64,000 bases of DNA, taken from positions 1-64,000 of the forward strand of contig NZ_WJWY01000001.1 in NCBI RefSeq assembly GCF_010367435.1, written 5' to 3'. The stretch comes from Fusobacterium sp. IOR10 (lineage in GTDB: Bacteria; Fusobacteriota; Fusobacteriia; Fusobacteriales; Fusobacteriaceae). Shown here piece by piece: positions 36,627 to 45,077 of this stretch (position 1 is its first letter; the number at the start of each line of letters is the position of its first letter). Made by a program: the position numbers and the translations under genes. The notes under the pieces are model-generated. The model saw only the letters and a program-made list of their open reading frames with translations. It made no database searches and was not told the origin of the DNA.

Positions 36627-36697
36627 AACATCTTTTATTTTCACTATTATGACGATGCTTTTTGAGAAAAAGTTTAAATTTAATTTATATTATATTA

Positions 36698-36726
36698 ATG
36701 ACATATCCTAATTTTTATTGTATAAT
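36698..36726 (+). promoter_or_regulatory. sigma70-type promoter for trxA
   Basis: ATGACA (36698-36703) and TATAAT (36721-36726) are 17 bp apart, placing the transcript start near 36733 and giving a leader of about 35 nt before the trxA ATG. Confidence 0.7.
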
Positions 36727-36767
36727 AATAATATATAATAAATTAAAACTCTAAGGAGGTTGTAATT

Positions 36768-37076
36768 ATGTCAATTATAAATATAACTAAAAATAACTTC
36801 GACTCTGAGGTCTTAAAATCTGATGGTGTTGTTATTTTAGACTTTTGGGCAACTTGGTGTGGGCCTTGCAGAACATTAGGTCCAATATTAGAATCTTTTT
36901 CTAATAAAAATTCTAATGTAAAAGTAGGTAAGGTTAATGTGGATGAAGAATCTGAACTAGCTGGAAAATTTGAAATTATGAGTATACCTACTCTAATTAT
37001 TTTCAAAAATGGAGAACCTATTAATAAATCTGTTGGATTGGTTTCTGAAAGTAAAATAGCTGAACTAATCAAATAA
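36768..37076 (+). CDS. trxA: thioredoxin
   Basis: A cytoplasmic dithiol reductant, 102 aa, with a single thioredoxin fold. The active site is WCGPC (Cys31, Cys34) preceded by LDFWAT, and the cis-proline loop is MSIPTLIIF. Length is standard and no signal peptide is present. AAGGAGGTTGTAATT precedes the ATG. It appears monocistronic, with a promoter at 36698 and a terminator at 37096. No thioredoxin reductase gene is adjacent. Confidence 0.96.
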   Translation: MSIINITKNNFDSEVLKSDGVVILDFWATWCGPCRTLGPILESFSNKNSNVKVGKVNVDEESELAGKFEIMSIPTLIIFKNGEPINKSVGLVSESKIAELIK

Positions 37077-37095
37077 AATTTTAGTATCAATTTTT

Positions 37096-37130
37096 AAGAA
37101 CAGAGATTAGTTAATCTAATCTCTGTTCTT
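37096..37130 (+). terminator. hairpin terminator after trxA
   Basis: AAGAACAGAGATTA (37096-37109) and TAATCTCTGTTCTT (37117-37130) form a perfect 14-bp stem with a 7-nt loop. The following T run is short (CTATTAA after the stem), so some readthrough into mscS is possible. Confidence 0.7.
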
Positions 37131-37166
37131 CTATTAATGCTATTTTTTAATTATCTGGAGGTAATT

Positions 37167-38012
37167 ATGACCCGTTTAAATTTAGATGTGTTTTTTCAAA
37201 GCTTTTTTGCTAATGTTGGTTCCAAGCTTCCAAGTATCACCTTTAAAATAATTTGGATTTTAGCAATTATATTTTTATCTAAACCTTTAATTAGATTAGT
37301 TAATAGAGCAGGTTCTTCAGTTATGAAGAAACATAAAGTTGATCCTCTTTTAAAAACTTTTCTACTTTCACTTTTAAATATGGTTAGTTATATATTTGTT
37401 TTTTTCCTATTAATTGGTGGAATAGGAATACAAGCTACTTCTCTAATAACTATTTTAGGTACTGCTGGTATCGCAATTGGTTTAGCGTTACAAGGTAGTT
37501 TAACTAACTTAGCTGGAGGTATTTTAATATTACTATTTAAGCCTTTCAATAAAGGAGATTATATTGAAAGTGATTCTGGATCTGGACTTATAGATGGTAT
37601 CCGTATTCTTTATACTACCATTGTAACCTTTGATAACAGAGTGATTATTATTCCAAATGGTGCCTTGGCTAATTCTCCTGTCACTAATCTTTCTAGAAAT
37701 CCTGAAAGAAGATTGGATTTAACAATTTGTGTAAGCTATGATTCTGACATTGATTTAGTTAAAAAAACTCTTAAGGATATAGCTGACAATCATCCTCAGA
37801 TATTACATGAGAAACCTTATATAATTAGACTTTTATCTCATAATTCTAGCTCTTTAGATTTTGTTTTTAAAGTATGGACTCCAACTCTTAATTACTGGAA
37901 CGTTAAATTTGATTTAATGGAAGAAGTTGTTTTGAAATTTAGAGAAAATGATATTGAAATTCCATATAATAAACTTGATATTTATAACAAAACTCTTGAT
38001 ATTAATAAATAA
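37167..38012 (+). CDS. mscS: small-conductance mechanosensitive channel, MscS family
   Basis: Releases solutes on sudden hypo-osmotic swelling. The 281-aa protein has three N-terminal transmembrane segments; the third is the pore helix with ILGTAGIAIGLALQGSLTNLAGGI, containing the Ala/Gly packing pattern. The beta domain follows with FKPFNKGDYIE, ITTF-type IVTFDNRVIIIPNGALANSPVTN, and an alpha/beta C-terminal region. Start at the ATG at 37167 is supported by GGAGGTAATT; an upstream in-frame ATG lacks a binding site. Confidence 0.92.
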   Translation: MTRLNLDVFFQSFFANVGSKLPSITFKIIWILAIIFLSKPLIRLVNRAGSSVMKKHKVDPLLKTFLLSLLNMVSYIFVFFLLIGGIGIQATSLITILGTAGIAIGLALQGSLTNLAGGILILLFKPFNKGDYIESDSGSGLIDGIRILYTTIVTFDNRVIIIPNGALANSPVTNLSRNPERRLDLTICVSYDSDIDLVKKTLKDIADNHPQILHEKPYIIRLLSHNSSSLDFVFKVWTPTLNYWNVKFDLMEEVVLKFRENDIEIPYNKLDIYNKTLDINK

Positions 38013-38026
38013 ATTAATTGAAATTT

Positions 38027-38069
38027 AAAAAACAAATGCTAACTTTTAAAAAGTTAGCATTTGTTTTTT
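38027..38069 (+). terminator. intrinsic terminator after mscS
   Basis: A perfect 18-bp stem (38027-38044 with 38052-38069), 7-nt loop, and a T8 run finishing at 38071. The arms begin with A6, so it may also work on the other strand. Confidence 0.88.
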
Positions 38070-38245
38070 TTAGTGATATTGCGTTTTTTCAAAACATTTT
38101 GTAGACTAATCAAAAACAAAAAAATATTTTTTTCCTTTCTTTTTCGTTGGAAATGTGATAAAATAATGCAAATTAAAAAAGTAGTATTTTTTAAGTCTTC
38201 TTGTTTATATATTTGATATATACTAGATATTGTAGGGGGGGAAAA

Positions 38246-39481
38246 ATGTTTGATAAATGGAAAGAATTAAGTTTAGTTAAAAAAATTATAATAGGGTTGG
38301 TAGTGGGTATTCTTCTTGCAATTATTGCTCCAGAAAAATTACAACCAATTGAACTATTTGGAACATTGTTTGTTGGGGCCTTAAAAGCTGTTGCTCCAAT
38401 TTTAGTATTTTTCTTAGTAATTTCAGCTGTTGCACAACACAAACCTGGACAAAAGACAAATATGAAATCAGTTGTTAGTTTATATTTGATTGGGACTCTT
38501 TCTGCTGGAATAGTTTCTGTAGTTGCTAGTTTCTTATTTAAAGTTAAAATTACATTGGTAGAAGGTGTTCAAAGTATTTCACCACCAAGTGGTGTATCAG
38601 AAGTATTAAAAAAATTATTATTGAATCTTGTTGATAACCCAATTAATGCATTGGGAAATGCTAACTATATTGGAATTTTAGTTTGGGCTCTTCTTTTAGG
38701 AATTGCTTTAAAACATGCTCCAGATTCAACAAAAATTATGGTATCTAATTTTTCAGATGCCCTTTCTCAAATTGTTAAATGGGTAATTGGTTTAGCTCCA
38801 TTTGGAATTGCTGGATTAGTATTTACATCTATATCAACTAGTGGACTATCATCATTGTTACAATACGGTAGATTACTTGCTCTTTTATTAGGAGCTATGG
38901 GATTTATGGCTTTAGTAATCAATCCATTAATTGCATTTGTTATGATTAAAGAGAATCCTTATCCTTTAGTTTTTAAATGTTTAAGACAAAGTGGAATTAC
39001 TGCTTTCTTCACAAGAAGTTCTGCAGCAAATATTCCTGTTAATATGGAATTATGTGAAGAATTAAATCTTGATAAAGATATGTATTCTGTTTCTATTCCT
39101 CTTGGAGCTACAATTAATATGGCTGGTGCTGCAATCACTATCTCAATATTAACTTTAGCTGCTGTTAATACACTAGGAATTAGAGTTGATTTTGGAACTG
39201 CAGTTATACTAAGTGTTTTGTCTGCTGTTAGTGCTTGCGGAGCTTCTGGAGTTGCTGGTGGATCTCTTTTACTAATACCATTAGCATGTAGTTTATTTGG
39301 AATTCCAAATGATGTTGCTATGCAAGTTGTTGGAGTTGGATTCATTATTGGAGTAATACAAGATTCAGCTGAAACTGGTTTAAATTCTTCTACAGATGTT
39401 TTATTTACAGCTGTTGCAGAATTTGCAAAGTGGAAAAGAGAAGGAAGAAAAATAAATATTAATCCAATTAAAGCAAAATAA
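38246..39481 (+). CDS. sstT: serine/threonine:sodium symporter SstT
   Basis: A dicarboxylate/amino acid:cation symporter family carrier that imports serine and threonine with Na+. The 411-aa protein has about eight hydrophobic helices and two hairpin loops. Family motifs are [34 protein letters not shown] (the NMxG substrate/cation site), and [20 protein letters not shown]. Length matches E. coli SstT. The start is the ATG at 38246 after a GGGGGGG run; a longer in-frame opening at 38201 lacks a binding site. An extended -10 (TGATAAAAT, 38156-38164) is a possible promoter. Confidence 0.95.
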   Translation: MFDKWKELSLVKKIIIGLVVGILLAIIAPEKLQPIELFGTLFVGALKAVAPILVFFLVISAVAQHKPGQKTNMKSVVSLYLIGTLSAGIVSVVASFLFKVKITLVEGVQSISPPSGVSEVLKKLLLNLVDNPINALGNANYIGILVWALLLGIALKHAPDSTKIMVSNFSDALSQIVKWVIGLAPFGIAGLVFTSISTSGLSSLLQYGRLLALLLGAMGFMALVINPLIAFVMIKENPYPLVFKCLRQSGITAFFTRSSAANIPVNMELCEELNLDKDMYSVSIPLGATINMAGAAITISILTLAAVNTLGIRVDFGTAVILSVLSAVSACGASGVAGGSLLLIPLACSLFGIPNDVAMQVVGVGFIIGVIQDSAETGLNSSTDVLFTAVAEFAKWKREGRKININPIKAK

Positions 39482-39506
39482 AAAATAATACATTAATAAA
39501 TTAACA

Positions 39507-39538
39507 GGTATTTAGATCAATTTCTAAATACCTTTTTT
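39507..39538 (+). terminator. intrinsic terminator after sstT
   Basis: GGTATTTAGA (39507-39516) pairs with TCTAAATACC (39523-39532) around a 6-nt loop, followed by T6. It closes the sstT transcript. Confidence 0.88.
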
Positions 39539-39866
39539 ATATTACAAATAAATTATCAATGGCTGAAGCTTCTAAAATAAAATGGAAGGATGTTTTTATA
39601 CTCTTTTTAAATGAATTTTTTAGGTTGATATTGTTATTATAGATAGATAGATATTAAAAAATATAATATAATATGATTAAAGGAAGTTATTAAATAATAA
39701 ATAACAAAATACTCAATATGACAACGAATTTGTAAATAGCCTCTTTTATAAATTCAAAATAAGTACTTATGGATGCAGTTAATATCTTAATTTTTCAGGT
39801 ATTATGATTTCTAATTTAACAAGAGATGAATTTGTAACTTAATATTTTAAATATATTTATTATAAA
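39539..39866. other. AT-rich intergenic stretch without a credible gene
   Basis: About 330 bp between the sstT terminator and the promoter of the next gene. It holds a 27-codon frame from 39559 (MAEASKIKWKDVFIL then hydrophobic residues, stop near 39642) without a ribosome binding site, a short GATA tetranucleotide run near 39643, and several chance TATAAT-like strings. The frame may be a gene remnant, but I cannot name it. Nothing else is supported. Confidence 0.4.
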
Positions 39867-39894
39867 CTGATACTAATGTTACGTTATGTATAAT
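39867..39894 (+). promoter_or_regulatory. possible promoter for the 113-aa orphan gene
   Basis: CTGATA (39867-39872) and TATAAT (39889-39894) are 16 bp apart, 39 bp before the ATG at 39934. The -35 matches consensus at four of six positions. Confidence 0.5.
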
Positions 39895-39933
39895 TGTGTT
39901 AATTGTTAGTTATGAATTAAAAGGAGGATAGAC

Positions 39934-40275
39934 ATGGACAATAATTTAGTTTTTGCATTAAATATGGAGATACTAAGAACAGCATACAAACATGGTATAA
40001 GTGGAACAAATGTTCTCGATAATGGCATTGTGGTAGCATTTAAGAGTGTAGATAAAAATGATAGCAATTCTACTGAACTATACTTAAACTCATTACCTAC
40101 AGGTCTTATTGTGAAACGTGATATGACCTCAATGGAATTTATAAAAGTTTGTGGAGTAAAAATACTAAACTCATTAGAGGATGGTGTATTACGTACTTTT
40201 GTCGATACAACTAATGCTATAAGTAAAATTGGCTTAGAGGAGACAGCTAGTACAGATGTGGATGATTTGAAATAA
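39934..40275 (+). CDS. orphan protein of unknown function, 113 aa
   Basis: This gene is not recognised. The product has no membrane segment, cysteine pair or nucleotide motif; it is a small soluble acidic protein ending TASTDVDDLK. AAGGAGGATAGAC directly before the ATG is a strong ribosome binding site. Codon use is a little less A/T-extreme than that of its neighbours (for example more ACA, GTA, GGC and CTC), which together with the long non-coding stretch before it suggests later acquisition. It runs toward rpsI and shares the terminator region at 40287-40313. No regulator or mobile gene is adjacent. Confidence 0.6.
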   Translation: MDNNLVFALNMEILRTAYKHGISGTNVLDNGIVVAFKSVDKNDSNSTELYLNSLPTGLIVKRDMTSMEFIKVCGVKILNSLEDGVLRTFVDTTNAISKIGLEETASTDVDDLK

Positions 40276-40286
40276 ATATAAAAAAA

Positions 40287-40313
40287 ACCCTGCAAATATA
40301 AGCTTTGCAGGGT
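40287..40313 (-). terminator. intrinsic terminator after rpsI (also faces the orphan gene)
   Basis: ACCCTGCAAA (40287-40296) pairs with TTTGCAGGGT (40304-40313) around a 7-nt loop. On the minus strand the stem is followed by T7, so it mainly closes the rplM-rpsI transcript. It lies 12 bp after the orphan gene's stop and could slow plus-strand transcription too. Confidence 0.85.
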
Positions 40314-40341
40314 AATATATCCATATTCTTTTTTGATAAAA

Positions 40342-40740
40342 TTATCTTTTTGAGAATTGAGGACTTCTTCTTGCTTTTCTTCTTCCGAATTTCTTTCTTT
40401 CAACCATTCTTGAATCTCTAGTTAAGAATCCAGCTTCTCTTAAAGCAGGTTTTAAAGTTTCGTCAGCTTCAAGTAAAGCTCTAGAAACACCGTGTCTTAT
40501 AGCTCCAGCTTGACCTGAGTTTCCTCCACCAAATACATTAACTATAACTTGATATTTATCTAAAGTTTCTGTTAATATTAATGGTTGTTCAACTATTTTA
40601 GATAGTAATTCTCTTCCACCAAAATAATCTTTCATATCTTTTCCGTTTATAACTATTCCTTTTTCACCAGGAATTAATCTTACTCTTGCTACAGAAGTTT
40701 TTCTTCTACCTGTTCCTCTAAATTGATTCATCTCTGCCAC
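40342..40740 (-). CDS. rpsI: 30S ribosomal protein S9
   Basis: A 132-aa S9 with the family blocks [37 protein letters not shown], and the basic tail [24 protein letters not shown] that reaches the P-site tRNA. The start is a GTG at 40738-40740 after GGGGGT; an ATG three codons on is less well spaced. It is the second gene of the rplM-rpsI pair. Confidence 0.96.
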   Translation of the reverse strand: MAEMNQFRGTGRRKTSVARVRLIPGEKGIVINGKDMKDYFGGRELLSKIVEQPLILTETLDKYQVIVNVFGGGNSGQAGAIRHGVSRALLEADETLKPALREAGFLTRDSRMVERKKFGRRKARRSPQFSKR

Positions 40741-40754
40741 TGTTCAATACCCCC

Positions 40755-41189
40755 TTACATTTCTACCTTTGTAGGTTTTTGTGCAACATGTCCGTGCTCA
40801 GCCCCTACAAATAGTCTTAGTCTTGTTAATTGTTCTCTTCCTAATTTATTTTTTGGAAGCATTCTTTTAACAGCTAGCATTAAAGCATCTTCTGGTTTAG
40901 CTTCAATAATTTCTCCTAAAGTTCTTTTGCTAATCCCACCAGGAAATCCAGAATGTCTATAATAAAGTTTATCTTTCATTTTATTTCCAGTTGCTATTAT
41001 TTTTTCAACATTAGTAACTATAACATAGTCTCCGCCGTCAATATGTGGTGTGAAAGAAACTTTCTCTTTTCCCATTAATTTTTTAGCAATTTCTACTGCT
41101 AATCTTCCCAATACTAAGCCTTCAGCGTCGTAGTGGAACCACTCTCTTACTACATCTTCTTTTCTTTGCATTTCAGTGTATTTCTTCAC
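40755..41189 (-). CDS. rplM: 50S ribosomal protein L13
   Basis: A 144-aa L13, an early assembly protein. Conserved blocks are WFHYDAEGLVLGRLA, FTPHIDGGDYVIVTNVEKI, YYRHSGFPGG and VKRMLPKNKLGR. The start is a GTG at 41187-41189 after AGGAGGATAAA. It is transcribed from the consensus promoter at 41268-41296 with a folded leader of about 70 nt, the usual place for L13 autoregulation in other bacteria. Confidence 0.96.
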   Translation of the reverse strand: MKKYTEMQRKEDVVREWFHYDAEGLVLGRLAVEIAKKLMGKEKVSFTPHIDGGDYVIVTNVEKIIATGNKMKDKLYYRHSGFPGGISKRTLGEIIEAKPEDALMLAVKRMLPKNKLGREQLTRLRLFVGAEHGHVAQKPTKVEM

Positions 41190-41261
41190 TTTATCCTCCT
41201 AAAATTTCAGTTATATATTTTTATATAACGCAACGGTCCTTTGTGGAAAAGGTACATTCAC
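41190..41261 (-). promoter_or_regulatory. 5' leader of rplM-rpsI, two hairpins
   Basis: The leader between the promoter and the GTG contains a CCTTT...AAAGG hairpin (41238-41252) and a second AT-rich hairpin (41210-41229) just upstream of the ribosome binding site. L13 leaders that bind L13 are known in other phyla; membership in a known leader family is not shown here. Confidence 0.45.
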
Positions 41262-41267
41262 CCTAAG

Positions 41268-41296
41268 ATTATATATGAATTTTCTTTTGATGTCAA
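41268..41296 (-). promoter_or_regulatory. consensus promoter for rplM-rpsI
   Basis: Perfect TTGACA (41291-41296) and perfect TATAAT (41268-41273) with a 17-bp spacer on the minus strand. It lies between the upstream gene's stop (41310) and rplM, and is one of the strongest-looking promoters in the window. Confidence 0.9.
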
Positions 41297-41309
41297 TAGT
41301 TTTCTTTTA

Positions 41310-42107
41310 TTAATCAAGTATTTTATTCTTTATCATTTCATAAAAAGTTTTTCCAAAAATAGAAATTATCGTAGTTTTATAAGCTTCTATAAAAGGAACA
41401 TAATTTTCCTCTACAAATCCATTTGGATTTTTTCTTCTAAATAGGCTACTTTCTATCATTTCTTTATTTATACAAGGGATTTCATAATAATTTTCTATTG
41501 TAAATCCATTAGTAAAATCATCAGGTAATGTAATATAAATAAGAGATTCATCCTTTTCAGATATTATTTCCATTGGTCAAAGGGAACAAACCAGAGGCTT
41601 ATAATTCCATATATCATTTTGAGACATTTTTTTATTTAAACACATTGAATGAATACTACATAATGTTTTTCTATCCTTTGTTCTATAAGCATAAAAACAC
41701 ATTTCAGTTTCTTCTTCTATCTCAGAAATAATTTCTCTTTTATTTTCTTTTTCAAATTCATCTAATAATTCTTCCTTTGAATAACCTAATTCTTCTGCTA
41801 TATCTATATTCTTTGTATCTCTATTAAAAGATTCTATATTTTTCATTACAAATTTCTTTGTCTTTTCTTGTAAAAAAGATGGACTATCTGCACAACAATC
41901 ATTTACACAATTAAAGCAATCAAAATTACATAATTTTTCAAAAATTTTATAATCCACTATTGCATTATATTTTTTCCCTTTTATTACTACTTCACACTTT
42001 AACGTATCTATTGAGTTAAAATAGTTTCTTACCAATCTTTCTTTATCTAAAGAGAGTTGGTAAATTTCTTCTCCCTTTGGATGATTCAAAAATAAAAAAT
42101 AATTCAC
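41310..42107 (-). pseudogene. cysteine-rich YkgJ/DUF3109-like protein interrupted by an in-frame TGA
   Basis: One reading frame of 265 codons, from a GTG start at 42105-42107 (after AGGATATAAA) to a stop at 41310, contains a single TGA at codon 177 (41577-41579). Before it are 176 residues with Cys60, 64, 67, 71 and 72 (CNFDCFNCVNDCC), Cys137, Cys150, His153, Cys156 and Cys174 in KPLVCSL, a metal-cluster-binding pattern of the YkgJ type. The family normally continues CxLFP/YP/WP here, and the frame does continue with Pro-Met. The 87-residue remainder has no ribosome binding site. It may be a nonsense mutation of a Trp codon, a sequencing error or recoding. It follows disA. Confidence 0.6.
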
Positions 42108-42138
42108 TTTATATCCTTTCTAGCACTCTGTATTTAAC

Positions 42139-43197
42139 TTATTTTTCCAATCCTACTGTAAATTTTAATCTTGCAAAACCCTTTTTGACAGCATTTGCTT
42201 TAAATTTACTTATTTCTGATCTTTCAACTAATTCATCTGCTGAAGCTATTTGAATTTTAGATAATTCTCCAAAAATTCTAATTAATGTATCTATATCCTT
42301 GTCATTTATTTTTCCAAATTTATTTAATATTCTATAACCTTTGGGGGTTACCCTGTTATCCAATTTAGAAACTGATTTACCAAAACCAAGTATTGTGGAA
42401 ATTTTAACTAAGTCTAACATTTCACTGTTATCTAATTCTGAAATCATAAGCTTTATATTTTTAATTTCCTTTTCATTTTCAAAAACATAGTAATCGTGTA
42501 AGAACTCTTCCTCTTCCTCTTTGGTTCCCCTTAATAAGTCTTCCAATTGAAGGCTTATTAGTCTCCCCTCTGTTCCCAATTCTATTATACAATCAAAGGC
42601 TTCCTTTTTTATTCTTTTTAACATTTCAAATTTCTGTAAAACTGTACAAACATCTTCAACAGTTACCATGTCATCTAATTCTAATATTGTTAAATTTCCT
42701 AAACTTTTTTCTAACACATTTCTATATCTTTCCAATGTATTTAAAGCTTGAGCTGCTTCATTTGTAAGCTCTGATAAAGGTCTAAGTTTATATCTTATTT
42801 CTCCCTTATACAATGTTAATACTCTTTTTCTTTCAGATATTGCAATGGTCAATTTATTTAACTGTTTTGCAATTCTTTGAGCTGTTCTATGTCTAGTGCC
42901 ACTTTCTTCTGTCATATACCTTTTATCTGGTTGTAAATGAACATTTGCATATAATATTTTTTCTATATTATCATCTAAAATTATTGCTCCATCCATTTTT
43001 GATAATTCAAATAACCTTTCAGGGCTATAATCACAGTTTAAAAAAAATCCACCATCTAAAACTTTTTCAGTTTCCTCATCTACACCTACAACAATTAAGG
43101 CACCTTTTCTTCCGTCAAGGATGCTGTCTAAACCTTCTCTAAGCCTTGTACCTGGTCTTACAAAACTAAATATGTCCTTCATCTCTGATTTTTCCAT
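42139..43197 (-). CDS. disA: DNA integrity scanning diadenylate cyclase DisA
   Basis: Makes cyclic di-AMP from two ATP and scans DNA for branched structures. The 352-aa protein has the DAC domain motifs DGA at 69-71 and GTRHRTA at 100-106, a helical linker, and a C-terminal helix-hairpin-helix DNA-binding region (GYRILNKFGKINDKDIDTLI). Length and order match the B. subtilis protein. It follows radA by 3 bp, the conserved order in Firmicutes, and RadA is known there to dampen DisA activity. Confidence 0.95.
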   Translation of the reverse strand: MEKSEMKDIFSFVRPGTRLREGLDSILDGRKGALIVVGVDEETEKVLDGGFFLNCDYSPERLFELSKMDGAIILDDNIEKILYANVHLQPDKRYMTEESGTRHRTAQRIAKQLNKLTIAISERKRVLTLYKGEIRYKLRPLSELTNEAAQALNTLERYRNVLEKSLGNLTILELDDMVTVEDVCTVLQKFEMLKRIKKEAFDCIIELGTEGRLISLQLEDLLRGTKEEEEEFLHDYYVFENEKEIKNIKLMISELDNSEMLDLVKISTILGFGKSVSKLDNRVTPKGYRILNKFGKINDKDIDTLIRIFGELSKIQIASADELVERSEISKFKANAVKKGFARLKFTVGLEK

Positions 43198-43200
43198 AGA

Positions 43201-44556
43201 TTACATCCTTTCTAGAAATTCTTCTATATTATTTAAATAAATTAATTTCAAACTATAATTTCTTTTTTCTATTTCTTTTCTATTTGCTTCTGGTACGTAA
43301 ACTCCTTTAAATCCTAATTTTTCCAGTTCTCTTAACCTTTTATCAATAAAAAAGGCTTTTCTTATTTCACCTCTTAAACCAAGTTCTCCTATAGCAGCAA
43401 TTTTTTGACTAATTTCAACATTTTTATATACTGACAATAATGATATTAAGGCTCCTAAATCTGCTGCAGGATCTTTAATTGATATTCCACCAGGAATATT
43501 CACAAAGACATCTTTGGTCCCTATATTAAGGTTCATTCTTTTTTCTCCAATTGCCATTAATATTTGAAACCTATTCCTATCAAATCCTTGAACTATTCTC
43601 TTTGGTATTCCTATATTGCTTCCATCTGTTAATAAACTTTGAATTTCCAAAAGAAAAACCTTTGTTCCTTCTAAAACAGGAACAATCATACTTCCTATAT
43701 TTTTTTCATTTCTTTCACTTAAAAAAAATTCTGAAGAGTTTTTTATTTCCTTTAAACCTTCTTCATCCATACTAAATACTGCAAGCTCATTAGTTGAACC
43801 AAACCTATTTTTAGTGCTCCTTAATATCCTATAAAATAAACCTTCTTCCCCTTCAAAATTAAAAACTGCATCAACCATATGTTCCAACAATTTAGGTCCT
43901 GCAACTTTACCATCCTTTGTTATATGCCCTACAATAAAAAAGCATACTCCTGTTTTTTTTGCTATTTCAACTATTTTTAAGGTTGATTCTCTTATTTGGC
44001 TAGGAGATCCTGAGATTGATAAACTACCTTCACTTGAAATAGTCTGGATTGAATCTATTATTATTATTTTTGGTTTCTTATAAGTTACATAATCTAATAT
44101 TTTTTCAATAATAACCTCAGACATTAAATACAAATTAGATGCTGTTATTCCAAGCCTCTCTCCTCTACTTTTTATTTGAGCTGAGGATTCTTCTCCTGAA
44201 ACATATAAAACATCACCGTATTCACAATACTCTGAAGCCAACTGAAGAAGGAGTGTAGATTTCCCTATACCTGGGTTACCAGTTATAAGTACAACCTCCC
44301 CTTGCACCAATCCTCCACCTAAAAGCCTATCCATTTCCTTCACAGAAGTTTTGTATCTAAAATTTTCTTCTATTTTTATTTCATTAAAAGATGAAACATT
44401 TTTTTCTATATCTCCTAAAGAAAAAATTTTATTTAATTTTTCTACTTTTTCTTCTTCAAGTACATCCCATTCATCACAATTAGGACATTTTCCTACCCAT
44501 TTTGAAGTTCTATATCCACATTCTTTACAAATATATACAATTTTTTCTTTAGCCAT
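43201..44556 (-). CDS. radA: DNA repair protein RadA
   Basis: A RecA-like branch-migration ATPase, 451 aa. The N-terminal zinc finger CKECGYRTSKWVGKCPNC starts at residue 10, Walker A GNPGIGKST is at about 93-101, the RadA-specific KNRFG motif is near residue 250, and the C-terminal third is the Lon-protease-like domain. All features are intact. AAGGTGATAAT precedes the ATG. It lies between coaD and disA in the run that starts at fabF. Confidence 0.96.
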   Translation of the reverse strand: MAKEKIVYICKECGYRTSKWVGKCPNCDEWDVLEEEKVEKLNKIFSLGDIEKNVSSFNEIKIEENFRYKTSVKEMDRLLGGGLVQGEVVLITGNPGIGKSTLLLQLASEYCEYGDVLYVSGEESSAQIKSRGERLGITASNLYLMSEVIIEKILDYVTYKKPKIIIIDSIQTISSEGSLSISGSPSQIRESTLKIVEIAKKTGVCFFIVGHITKDGKVAGPKLLEHMVDAVFNFEGEEGLFYRILRSTKNRFGSTNELAVFSMDEEGLKEIKNSSEFFLSERNEKNIGSMIVPVLEGTKVFLLEIQSLLTDGSNIGIPKRIVQGFDRNRFQILMAIGEKRMNLNIGTKDVFVNIPGGISIKDPAADLGALISLLSVYKNVEISQKIAAIGELGLRGEIRKAFFIDKRLRELEKLGFKGVYVPEANRKEIEKRNYSLKLIYLNNIEEFLERM

Positions 44557-44565
44557 ATTATCACC

Positions 44566-45066
44566 TTATTTTTTCTTAGAACTGTATAATTTACCTCTTT
44601 CCAAAAGTCTTTCAGCTATTCTTTGATCCACATAACAAGTTACCTTTCCACCATATCTTGAAATCTCTCTAGCTGCAGTGGAACTCACGTGTATATACTC
44701 CTTAAAAGCTGGTAAGAATACTGTATCCACTTTATAATCTGATATCATTAGATTCCCATCAGCAAAATATAATTCTAATCCACAATCTTCAGTTGTTCTT
44801 ATTCCTCTAACTATTACTCCTAGATTATTTTCAACTAAATAATTTGCTATTAATCCTTCATAGGAATCAATTTGAATATTTTTATATTCTTTGAATAATT
44901 CCTCTAACATCTCTCTTCTTTCAGCTAAACTGAACCAATATTTTTTTTCACTATTTGTGCAAATAACCACTATTAACTTGTCAAATATTTTACTAGCTCT
45001 TTCAATAATATTTTGATGTCCTAAAGTTATAGGATCAAAGCTTCCTGAATAAACTCCTACTTTCAA
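44566..45066 (-). CDS. coaD: phosphopantetheine adenylyltransferase
   Basis: The penultimate step of coenzyme A synthesis: phosphopantetheine plus ATP gives dephospho-CoA. The 166-aa protein has the nucleotidyltransferase motif YSGSFDPITLGHQNII at residues 6-21, RGIRTTEDCGLELYFADGN, and the C-terminal ISSS-like motif VSSTAAREISRYGG. The start is the TTG at 45064-45066 after GGAGGAATAATT. Its product supplies the CoA and acyl carrier protein prosthetic group used by the fab genes upstream. Confidence 0.95.
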   Translation of the reverse strand: MKVGVYSGSFDPITLGHQNIIERASKIFDKLIVVICTNSEKKYWFSLAERREMLEELFKEYKNIQIDSYEGLIANYLVENNLGVIVRGIRTTEDCGLELYFADGNLMISDYKVDTVFLPAFKEYIHVSSTAAREISRYGGKVTCYVDQRIAERLLERGKLYSSKKK

Positions 45067-45077
45067 AATTATTCCTC

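Noticed and set aside
36743-37090. 115-codon minus-strand frame opposite trxA
   Set aside because: trxA has an active site, promoter, ribosome binding site and terminator on the plus strand; the antisense frame has none.
38959-39345. 128-codon minus-strand frame opposite sstT
   Set aside because: Shadow of the sstT coding sequence.
39906-40403. 165-codon minus-strand frame crossing the orphan gene and the end of rpsI
   Set aside because: It overlaps rpsI out of frame and runs through the rpsI terminator; no ribosome binding site.
41577-41579. TGA read as tryptophan genome-wide (alternative genetic code)
   Set aside because: The mtnK frame also ends with TGA exactly at the sbcD start, all other recognised proteins here need no TGA codon internally, and TGG is used for Trp throughout.
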